Notes under the pieces: generated by a model
The model's database searches: none
Seen by the model: only the letters and a program-made list of their open reading frames with translations
Told to the model about the DNA's origin: nothing
Shown: in pieces, positions 10,222 to 19,886 of the stretch
Numbering within the stretch: position 1 is the first letter of the stretch
How the letters are laid out: each line of letters begins with the position of its first letter
Source: Axinella damicornis
Taxonomy: Eukaryota > Porifera > Demospongiae > Axinellida > Axinellidae
Reading direction: 5' to 3'
Length of the DNA stretch: 64,000 bases
Assembly: GCA_963931865.1 (NCBI GenBank)
Contig: OZ007510.1
Span: 4,424,366-4,488,365 of the forward strand
Program-made: the position numbers and the translations under genes

Positions 10222-12287
10222 TCATCCAATAGGTGTATAGCTCTTAGCAAAGATATAAATTTCTGATGACTCTCTTCTGGTGGACTTCAATCTGCATTCC
10301 CTCACAGTTTCAAACGATTCCTTTAGCTCAGATTTGAAACCTGAAAAACACACAAAAAATTCTTCCGGTATGTGAACCAATCAATAGCCAGCCCCATTCA
10401 CATTTTATGCATTGGTGTTCAGTACAAAGTAACATTATGCATATACTGACACCCAACTCACTGTTTGTATACGATCCCTGCCACAGCTTGCAAAGAAATA
10501 CACCCCTGTGCTTCAGCAGGTCGTGCACGAGGGAGTATGCACACCGACACAGCTCCTGCACACATATGTGCCAGTCATCTGAGTTCAGCTTTACTGCATG
10601 CACAGATCGCCAAGTGCATGCACTTGCACTGTACACAATACAATAAAGGCTGACTTACCATAATTCTCTGATGGTCCATCTCATGTATGCCTGTTGCATT
10701 TGGTGCCATATCGCTGCATGTGCATGGTAAAAATTACACCCCATGCACATCAGCACGGTGCTATATACCACATCAAGTACATGTAGAAATGCAACTCCAG
10801 TTGGCTCCCCCTAACCAAAGTGAAATTTCAGGTTTAGAACATCAGGTATTTCTTCGGGGGGGGGGGGGGGGGGGGGGGGGGACTTTTTATCCAGTTTAAT
10901 TTCCCATTCACATTTGATGTGCTCAAAGTAACACTTCTACTTGATGCATTCACAAATGCAAATGCAGAGTACAAAGGTTAATTAATTGCATGGCAGCTAG
11001 TGAACCTTTAGCAGCGATATACTAACCTCATGATGACATCTGCCTTTCTTCCTGCCATGAACCCCTCCACCTTTCTGCGGATCTCAGGGCTGGTCAGATC
11101 ATTCCTGTCCATCACAACCACACCAGGAAGCCCTGCCATTGCTGCAGAGTAGTGGATTGTACAATGTAAACAGGTTGTGCTCAAATATATACTGTGGTAC
11201 AAGGTACAAGTACTTGACCCTATCAGATCACTACCAATCCCACCTGTGCTATAAACCCATGACATTCCATGTGACCAACACTGATGAATACATGTCTGGT
11301 ACAGCAGTAGTCTTGGCCCCAAACCCAAACCAATACCACCTTCGTGATACTGGAAGCGATCTGAATAACCCATGCATCTAGTCATACACCTCCAAATACT
11401 AGTCTAAACAAAATTTTGCATGTTGGTGTTTATCTAGCTGGGAGGTGCATGTATTCTATGGTGGGTGTACTATCGTAGGTGCCTGGGTTCCTGATGCAGT
11501 CTGTATGCAATTTGGCAACCCTACTTCGGCTCCAACACTACAACAACTATACAGTGATGTACCTTCAATGTCAATAGCCAGTACCATTCCTTGTTTCCAT
11601 GATGCTAGATATGTGCAGAGAGAAAACCTGCTAGGCAAGCATACACCCAATATTATGTCAAAAATTTACAATTCCCCAAGCCTCATTAGGAGCTCCACTC
11701 CATCACTGCGGTCCCTAATGGAGGTTGGGGAAGTAGGCAGAGCTGCAGACTATGTAACATGACATCAGTGTCCAAGGTCTTCCTCATTGAAACTGAAATA
11801 TTATCTCTTAGCTTACAACTGGACCTGAATGAAGGTCAAAACAGTTAATTTAAACCCTACTTTGCCACTCTGAAAAGAGCACAGAGAATGGACAAAAGGC
11901 ATGTTGTGTATGCACTTTGTACCTAGCTCATTTTCACTCAGTTTGTCTGTTCCAACCTTTGAAGCAGCAACCTGGGACCATGAGCCTGAGAAAGGATTCA
12001 ATTACGGACAAGTTCCTATGGTACTGGGTAATGGAAGAGAGCTGGTTAACATACCAGGTCTTGCACCGCAGTCGATCTGTAAGCAATCAAATCACGTGCA
12101 AGTCATAACAATAATTATGATGCTGTAACCCCATGGGGTTCGTGAAGCCACACCCCCTCACCACAATTGAGCCTTTCTTGAGGAAGTGATATTTATCATC
12201 AAGCTCAATGAGCTTGTAGGCACTTCGGCTGCGGTATTGCTCCAATGCAGCTTGCGATACCAAAGGATCCTTGCAGGAAATAGTAGA
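10222..12287 (-). CDS. MRM2: MRM2-like mitochondrial 2'-O-rRNA methyltransferase (RrmJ/FtsJ family)
   Basis: The family methylates a 2'-OH in mitochondrial large-subunit rRNA using SAM. Exons in coding order: 12162-12269 or -12287 ([20 protein letters not shown]), 12055-12076 ([11 protein letters not shown] motif I), 11923-11985 ([13 protein letters not shown]), 11563-11589 (GMVLAIDIE), 11031-11150 ([17 protein letters not shown] then ADVIMS), 10659-10713 ([18 protein letters not shown]), 10462-10555 ([16 protein letters not shown]) and 10222-10340 ([23 protein letters not shown], stop). All phases join. The K-D-K-E catalytic positions fit RrmJ: K in SAYKL, D in SDMAPN, K in FLCKLW and E in SSEIY. 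Two exons are only 22 and 27 bp. Motif I has R where GAAPG is usual. The N-terminal exon and start codon are not resolved. Confidence 0.88.
10857..10880. repeat. Poly-G tract
   Basis: An uninterrupted run of about 24 G in an MRM2 intron. Similar homopolymers occur at 20518-20545, 28548-28568, 35839-35879, 40671-40690 and 43357-43384. Confidence 0.9.
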
Positions 12288-12879
12288 CTAGACAAATCAA
12301 CAAGACAATTGCATTTGCCACTATCAAGTTGATCTATACTGAAGGAGCCTTGCTGGAGAAAACTTCCAAAGATGTTTCACAAGCCTGACACCCGACCAAC
12401 CCCAGCACATTGAGCCATGTTGTGTACGCATGACACTGAAAGTGATCCAAGCTGGGGTTAATGGGTTGGGTAGTGATACTGCAGTCTGGGCAAATTCCCA
12501 TCAACGTCTCGTATCTAACACGGCAGGAATTTATTGGCGAGTTAAGTGGATTCAATATGAGCACAGTTGCCTTTCAGTACACTAGTATGTGGTGCTTAAC
12601 ACCCCACGCCATCGCGTCAATGCACACACACACACTGTTCACACCCACTTAGCCAGCTGCCCTACTGCTGATTGTGCATCACGAAAAGCCATATGAGAAT
12701 TTGTCCAGACTCTCCCCTCCTCATAGTGGGTGTGACGAGAGGCTTGCCTACATGACTACCTACAGAGACCTTAGTCTCAGAACCAGACCCTTCATGCGAA
12801 GGGTCTGGTTCTGACACTACAGAGACCTAGCGTCCCAAAGACTGCAGAGTTGAATGCAGGAAACATGCATTTGTCAAAG

Positions 12880-13465
12880 CAATGCAGACCTTCATCTGCC
12901 TTTTCAGCCAACGTGAAGAACTTGGCGTTTTGCCCTTTGGAGACCTTGACGTACGCCAGATACAACTGCTTCTGAAGCCCCTGCAAGAAACAATGCATGT
13001 AGGCATGGATAAGCCAAGCCAGCTACACCATATACCTTGTACAACGTTGCAAGGGGTTCAGCCACACAGTTGGGGGAGCCATCGCTTTGGGTATGTTATC
13101 TAGAGCCCCTAATAATAAGTCACTAATTAGCATGCTATCGTTTGTGGCCGGCCGCATCAACATGTACCGCTTCTGGCGCCGGCCTCCTGCGCTTCTATAA
13201 TCGGTAGCGTTCTCTATTTAGGGATGGCTAAGGAAATTTCGAAATACCATACTGATGCACCAGCAGGAAAACGGCCAAAGAAGCTACTACCCTCCAAACC
13301 AAGCATGCAGACAATGATACTGCCTAGCAGTTCACAAAAACACTCGCAAACGTACCTGAGAGTATGCGGGAGTCGAGAAATGAGTCGCCGTAAAATTCCG
13401 ATTTCGTCATCTTCTTTCTTTCTTTCTTTCTTTCTTTCTTCTTCTTCTTTCTCATTGACTAGCAT
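12880..13465 (-). CDS. Unrecognised in-phase exons upstream of MRM2
   Basis: Two segments look like real exons: 13059-13102 (GSPNCVAEPLATLYK, donor GTATAT) and about 12880-12982 (QLYLAYVKVSKGQNAKFFTL, acceptor TTCTTGCAG). They join in phase 0. A possible first exon at 13345-13465 overlaps a (GAAA)n repeat and fits phase 2. The last exon ends in phase 1 and does not join the first certain MRM2 exon, so this may be a separate small gene or the MRM2 leader through an unseen exon. I do not recognise the protein. Confidence 0.35.
13418..13445. repeat. (TTTC)n microsatellite
   Basis: Seven or so TTTC units with TTC edges. It lies within the possible first exon described for 12880-13465. Confidence 0.85.
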
Positions 13466-13499
13466 AGCTGGACATCAAAAGCATTTCCTGAGCTAGTTC

Positions 13500-14318
13500 A
13501 CTCACAGAACAACATCGCTTTCGTCGAAGTAGCTCCTTTCGGCCCTTTTGACTACATACTGGCAAGAACGGCACTGCTGGCTAGCTACGATTCCGTGAAT
13601 TGCTAGCACGAAGCCATTTTGATGCAACCAGAGGTCACGCGTGCCAAATGCGCATGCGCAGTTCACATGCAAACGCACGTCGCCTTCTTTTTACTGCTGA
13701 TCAGCTGAATCCTTGTGAATCCATCGTCTGGTGCCCACTACCGCTGCGAGGAATTTCTACCAACCTGTTCTTGCCAAGATCTATCGTGACTACGCCATCA
13801 TGGAGGCGTGGCTTTCTTTTCATGACGTAACTACAGTGCAGAACATGTACCAATACTGTGAGTGAGCTCGAGGCTAGAGTTTTGGAGTACTCATATTATT
13901 AGTGTAAATAGAATGAAGCATCAAAGCCTGTGTAGTGCCCAGCAGAAGGTTCACGTCCATCAAGAGGAACGAGCGGCTAACATGGCAATTGACATCAGGC
14001 CTGGTACCCCCGTACTCTTACGGTGATGTTGTATGTACCATGACTAAGAAGTTACGCATTTCATGCGCTTGAAAAAGTACACAAACTAGAGGCAAAAATT
14101 TTCTCCCAAAAATTAAGAAGGATTTAGTGATCACAACATAAGGAAGGAGCAATTGTGCTGCCCCGAGCAGTAGGATCCTCAACCACATCCATCAAGGCAG
14201 CTCTCGTTTGCACGGTGATGACCTAGCTAGAGATTGTTCAATCAAACATTTTGGTTATACATCCATCTGACACATTACCAGAAAGTTACGCATTCCATGT
14301 GCTCAAAAAACCTCACAA
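13500..14318. other. Intergenic, no gene seen
   Basis: Includes 14045-14135, a diverged copy of the outer part of the hairpin element that starts at 14319 (both share AAGTTACGCATT and a GATTTAGTGAT block). No coding exon is recognised. Confidence 0.45.
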
Positions 14319-14578
14319 ACTAGAAACAAAAAATTTTCTTACAAAAATTACAAATGATTTAGTGATGGCCACCCCGATCGACTCCCGAAAAAGCAGACAA
14401 ACAAGGAATGCCATTAACCAGCCTCAGTCCCATCCTATCCCTAAATTCTACATTTTTCAATGGGATGGGACTGAGCCTGGTTAATGGCATTCCTTGTTTG
14501 TCTGCTTTTTCGGGAGTCGATTGGGGTGGCCATCACTAAATCATTTGTAATTTTGTAAGAAAATTTTTTGTTTCTAGT
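14319..14578. mobile_element. 260-bp hairpin / MITE-like inverted repeat
   Basis: Two arms of about 120 bp (14319-14440 and 14458-14578, ends ACTAGAAACAAAAAATTTTC and its complement) are nearly perfect reverse complements around a spacer of under 20 bp. No coding capacity. Confidence 0.85.
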
Positions 14579-15470
14579 TATTATAATATACTGGGTCTTG
14601 GGCCCGGGATACTACTCACGACTCAAACGTATGAAACTTCCAAGCTGGTGAGGAAAGATTTTGCCTTAGCACTGGCAGATTGAACAGTGGTGTAGTTGAA
14701 AATCTCTGTCTACCCTGCAATCTCTCTATGTCTAGTCTACCCCTGCAAATTATGTGAGGGCTAGTACGAGTTCCCAGCAACATGTTACATGTGTACAAAC
14801 GTGTACAAGGGCGGCAGAAACACAGCAACTGCTAAAATTTAATCCCCTGCACTGTGTGCCTCCGTGCTCAAAGGGGTGTCACTCCTATGTAGACACAATG
14901 GTCACAGCTGCTACTCGACTGGGGTCAAGAAAACTTGACTGTCATTTTGCTGGTCTCGTTCCCAGACCCTACTCCAAGTATGGTCTGGGAACGAGACTAC
15001 ATTTTTGCTGCTTGATCACTTTCAGTTTGACCACGCAAACATTTTACCCTTGACAAGATAAGATTACACAGAAGAATGCATAATGACTCCACCCCTTCCT
15101 TAGTATACGCCTGGTTGCAGCTGTTACTTTGGCGAATATGCAAGGGACACCCCCTTGGTGCTTCACCACCACTGAATGTATATCTGTGGGATGACCTATT
15201 AAATGGCTAATTGAAGAGGGAATGCTAGTTTGCAAGGGAGTGCTGTGAAGTGGGTACATGTAGAGGCTTCAGTGATGTGCCCCATCTTCTTTGATGCCCC
15301 CTACAGCAGGATCTAAGAACTTTTCTTCTCGGTCCTGGCATGTGCATACTCCTTGTATTACCCTCTCCTCTCTCCATCCCTCCCCTTTCTCCATCCATCT
15401 CCTCTCTTCATGCATCCCTCCCCTCCTCTCTCCATCCCTCCCCTCCTCATACTTACCTCTCTCTCCTCCC
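14579..15470. other. Intergenic or intronic, no gene seen
   Basis: Holds a fold-back family member at about 14949-15000 (TCTCGTTCCCAGACC and complement; CATTTTGCTG before, CATTTTTGCTG after) and a C/T-rich run (15360-15470). Confidence 0.45.
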
Positions 15471-15475
15471 TCCCA

Positions 15476-15609
15476 GTTCATGGGTGGACATCATTGACCA
15501 GCCAACACGGTTCTTTGATGCTGCTGAACTACTGACCGTTGATGAGAATCTCTTGCGAGACCATCTGCCATTGTGGATTTTGTTTATGATTGTAACTGTT
15601 CTTGCATAG
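15476..15609 (+). CDS. Orphan exon ending in a hydrophobic C-terminus
   Basis: After a C/T tract and a CTCCCAG acceptor, the frame reads WVDIIDQPTRFFDAAELL then TVDENLLRDHLPLW and LFMIVTVLA before TAG. It looks protein-like, with an acidic helix followed by a short hydrophobic tail. Nearby open segments at 15759-15857 (FYFYDNDNLVGHHVDMLY) and 16076-16111 (EACKNCHQFPPPEQE, stop) could belong to the same or another transcript. No family recognised; joins not established. Confidence 0.3.
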
Positions 15610-16608
15610 TACACACTAGTCTACCTCTAAAATGTGTTTAGAATCGTATGTTGTTTCATTACTGCCCAACCCTAAAACAAGAGTGTCAGAACATAATTAT
15701 GCTCATGGTCATGGTTCATAAATCACATAGGTAGATCTGTGGCTAAATGAAATTCCAGGTTTCTATTTCTATGACAACGACAACCTGGTTGGTCACCATG
15801 TGGATATGTTATACATCTCTGATTTGAAGCAAATTGGATGTACATGCAGTGTCTGAATTATGACCTCCCAAAATTCAGGATTTCCCCAAACATTGTACAT
15901 TATGGAATTTGGATCAGTGGAACAAACACTTAGCATACAATCTTGAGGTAGCTGTTAAACATATTCATCAGCTTGCAGTGACTAATCATGCATGACCTGT
16001 GTACATACGTACACATGCACACACACACACACAGTTGTGTAACGCTATGTCGTTTCTTTGCCAGTGAGGCTTGCAAGAACTGCCATCAATTTCCCCCTCC
16101 TGAGCAAGAGTAGGCATCCCTCTAGTCTCATGCCCTGACATCCATACCCACTGGGGCATGTGTGGACAGCTAGCTGGGCACGAGACGACAGCGCTCAACT
16201 ATACAGCTACTCCCCTACATACACCATGAACATCACCGATAGCAGCTATGAGCAAATCTACTGTGCACCTCAACGTCTTGCAGTAGCCATTCCTCCCCAT
16301 TCCCACACAAACACACAGTGGGCAACTATAGCAACAATGCTAGTGCACTGATACTGTTCGTCTCATTCTAGTTCAGGGGAGGGTGTGGTAGCAAGACCAC
16401 CAGTATGTATCATGCATACGTAACACTTACTCTGTCGTTGGGCACGTTTAGTAAACATGAAACTGATCACGTTTAGTAAACACGTTTAACATGGGATGTG
16501 CATTACATACACTGTGAGTATAATTATATGACTACTAAACGTTGATCAATCTAACAAACTGAGTTGTGCAAAACAAGGTTTTTGGGGAGGGGGATTACCA
16601 TCTGCAAA

Positions 16609-16785
16609 CAGGCTCCCAGTCCAGCTCAGCAACCGTAGACACAGCAGACTATGAGCCATATGAAGATCCACCACGGGCAGAAGAGCGTGATGATGCAGTG
16701 GAGGAGGTGGTTGGGAGTGTCCCGTTCCACATACGTTGTGGTGTGCACCTTTGGGGGGGAGGGGACATTCAGGTCATGTGTTAGT
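16609..16785 (+). CDS. Orphan acidic exon
   Basis: After a CAAACAG acceptor the frame reads DTADYEPYEDPPRAEERDD and ends at TAG 176 bp later. It is acidic, with paired tyrosines like a cytoplasmic tail. No partner exon or family is recognised, so it may be chance. Confidence 0.2.
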
Positions 16786-16799
16786 TCGTGTAGGCCTGT

Positions 16800-18892
16800 G
16801 TGACTAGGTTAGACGTGTATCTTAGGGAAACTACACAAGCAAAAGGGTAGACAATGTCACCAAACTCAGCTATTTCAGTGATCATCATCAATGGTACAAT
16901 GAACTGGTGTGCTAGAATGACCATTACCGCTGTACTGAACTGTAATTGAAATGTTTGGTAAAACTGTTTCCTTTGAAAAGCATCTATTCTCAGTTAACTG
17001 AGTTTCTAATATACTCAATAGGTCATGTGTCTTGGGCAGTAGACATGTGACTTAGGCAGATGTTAAAGGAGCCAACAGAACATTGGTCATGTGACTTAGC
17101 TTTCTTGTTATGGGTAATGCAGCAGAGTATCAGGTAGGAAGTTAATAGAGTGATTGAACCGCAAACTTCAGCACTAGAGCTTTTGTCAGTCAACTACTTC
17201 CGCACACCTCTTGTATACTATTACAGTCTACCCCTCTGAGTTGAATCTGTAATGTTTAACGGTGTGATCGTGTCTATTTCAGGGCCGGCTATAACCAGGA
17301 ATGCATCGAGCTGGCAAAACCGGCTATGATATAAGCACCATACATAACAGTGTCTCACCTCATTAGCTACCTTGTACCTCAATAATGGAATGCGTACATG
17401 TAAGACTTACTACCCCCCACACACTTTCCTCTATCACCAAGTATTGATATCTGCTTCCCCAATCCCCCCCCCTCCCTCCCTCCCGCCTTCCTGTTTTCCT
17501 TCCATCCTCTCTGCAAACTAGAGGTGTTTATAGTACACATACCCTGCAAGGAACGTCTACAGTACAGGATAGAGTGCAGCCGCAATCGCCTGGCATCTCT
17601 GCCGATGCGCATCAAACACATGCTATCATGTATACTGTGTTTGTGTATGGCCGTATCCAAGGTGTCGGAGTGACTGACCTCTGTATATATTCCTCATCGT
17701 GAAGCTGAAGAGGCGGGGTCAAATGTTACGAATAATAGGAAATAGCTGAAATAACAAGCAAAACGAAGCACCTTGACTTCAGTCAGGTACCCATAGAGAA
17801 GAGTTTTTGTTATTTGCAAGTCCATCTCAAAGGTTTTTGAGTGTCTATGTGGTGAGATTTAATTTATTTTCACAGACGACAGACGGACAAAACAGAGAAT
17901 TGCTTAATCCTGCTTGGCGCATGCACACGCAGGGTAATAAAGTCATCCTAGCAGTGAGTTTGCACAAACACACTCAAGAAACAGAAACAGCAACAACTCC
18001 AATTGTGTAGAGCAATTGTCTTGATCTGGAACCCTACAAGGAAACCGGAACTATAGGACACCTAAGAGTTTCCATGCAGTTCCAGAGTGTGAAGCTGTAT
18101 ACACTATCATGGTGTCTAGTATTGACCTGGAAGAGGTCAAGATTATATTGGACGAGCAAGCCCCACACTAGTAGTAGTTGAATGGTGCCGATCTGTCTCC
18201 CCATACCGTAAATCTGGCACATGCAATAACATTACACTTCCTGACGTCACACTGGGAGCTTGAGCTCACAATGTCCTGCATTCACCTAGTTGAGACCATT
18301 AGTGCTACAGTATGCTGGGCAGAATTAGCCATCCCTGTCTGGTTTTGCTAGCCCTCTTCTCAAGGGCTTTTCACTGAAATTTGGTCATATCAAGGAGATA
18401 AACAAAAGCAGCGCTCTCATGACCTTAAGAGGTCATTGTTGATTATTCACATTGTGGAGAAGTCCACCAAAATCCAAGATGAATATCGCATACAATGTTT
18501 CCTAAGAAATCAAGGCAAGAATCGTGCCAGGCAGAGTTTCTTGTGAAGACAAAACCATGTTAGATAGCTTGTCCCGTGTTTGGGGGTTGGTGTGTTTGGT
18601 GGTTGGTATGTTTGCTGTTTGGTGTGTTTGCTGTTAGCAGAATTCAGTCTCTGTGGACACTCATGGCTTTGATTCCAGTGCCTACTAACTGCCACCTGGA
18701 ACCGCCCAATGAAATAACTATTTAACCCTCTATCAATGTTTTGCTTGACCAGAACTCAGCTTGTCCCATGGGAATGCCATTGTCTGCTAGATATGATGAC
18801 AACTGGGCTACGAGATCTTATAGCCACACTCTTGTACAATGTACACTAGTCCATACTTTAGAATACAAGATTTGAAGAATACCCTCTCATAC
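16800..18892. other. Gene-poor stretch with dispersed repeat
   Basis: Apart from the 17517-17945 repeat copy and a C-rich run near 17465 I see no structured feature. The possible later exons of the PQQGYY gene (18893-19051) should lie here but I could not find them. Confidence 0.4.
17517..17945 (+). mobile_element. Dispersed ~0.5 kb repeat, copy 2
   Basis: Same block order as 5684-6205: an ACACATACCC start, a CATCTCTGCCGATGCGCATC block, a TTGACTTCAGTCAGGTACCC block and a terminal region near CGCATGCACACGCAGGGTAAT. Shorter than copy 3 through internal loss. Confidence 0.7.
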
Positions 18893-19051
18893 ATGTTGCT
18901 GAGGCTGTCCAGTTGCTACCACCACCACATTGGAGGAAGACTGCTGGGCAGGAGCAGGGTAGTAGCCCTGTTGGGGAGGGGGGTAGTAGCCCTGCTGGGG
19001 AGGGGGGTAGCCTGGGGCTGCTGTGTAACCGGGAGGCTGTTGATAGGCCAT
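18893..19051 (-). CDS. Pro/Gln/Tyr-rich N-terminal exon (PPQQGYY repeats)
   Basis: From the ATG at 19051, 53 codons run to a GTATGAG donor. The protein starts MAYQQPPGYTAAPGYPPP, has two PPPQQGYY-type repeats and then SSSNVVVVATGQPQQH. Such Pro-Gly-Tyr N-termini precede membrane domains in LITAF-like, BRI3-like and scramblase-like proteins, but I find no matching downstream exon on the minus strand. A CCCCCAG acceptor lies just 5' of the ATG, implying a 5' UTR exon near 19080-19205. The gene is incomplete here or has a long intron. Confidence 0.4.
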
Positions 19052-19886
19052 CTGGTCTGCTGCTCAGGGCAAATTCCTGGGGGAAAATCATACGTAGCTC
19101 AGTCATGAGCAGACCCACTGCATATCGGTAGGATTCAAGGAAATAGAACACACATTCAGACATCAAGGGGGTGACACCCCCAAATTTGCAGCTGTGACAG
19201 GGCATCTTGACCCGTTATACTAAGGAAGGGGTGGAGTCGCTATGCATTCATCCGTATACTATCGGCAGTCAAGCGGTCAACGGCTGAAATACAGCGCAGT
19301 CAAATGGTCAAGTCTTTTTGCGATGCGGTCAAGTGGTCAAGCAGCAAAAATGACGGTCAAGATTTCTTGACCCCGGTCGCAGCTCTGACTACAGCATCTA
19401 TGGGACTAGTGTACCCCCTTGACTTGAATGACTGTTTGACTGTGTTGTATTTCTTGACCCCGGTCGTATGACTACAGCATCTATGAGAGTATCACCATAT
19501 TCTAGCCATGCTAAGTGAGTAGCAGGAAACACCATAATTTATGTAAGCGTGGGCAAACTGGCGTTCCGCCTCTGTGAACGGGATCATATAAGTAGGGAAC
19601 GCCGCGGAAAAAAAATCTGAACGGTTCTGCAATACCCTACTACCGATCTACCTTTCAGAGTTCTCAGTGTTCTGACAGTTCTGCAGCTCAGTCGCTGTTC
19701 TCTGGTTGTTTGTCATGCACGTCGCGTCACGTTACACGGAACTTACCCATCAGCCGGCCGCGCCGACGGCCGGCGCGGCTGACACGTGGTGGGCGTGGAC
19801 GTCTAGACTAACGTCGTAAAATCAATCAGATCAGAGTCCAGAGTACGAGTCTAATTTAATATTCTCACACAGGCCTGCGTGCGGGT
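19052..19886. other. Intergenic; direct duplications and ADPGK upstream region
   Basis: 19260-19500 contains repeated GTCAAG(C/T)GGTCAA motifs and two copies of a TTCTTGACCCCGGTCG...ACTACAGCATCTATG block. A GC palindrome (CCGGCCGCGCCGACGGCCGG, about 19752) lies about 130 bp before the ADPGK start. Confidence 0.5.

Noticed and set aside
13224..13496. Plus-strand frame starting MAKEISKYHTDAPAGKRPKK
   Set aside because: It ends in a (TTTC) repeat, has no good donor and overlaps better minus-strand exon evidence. It could be a divergent gene start but nothing supports it.
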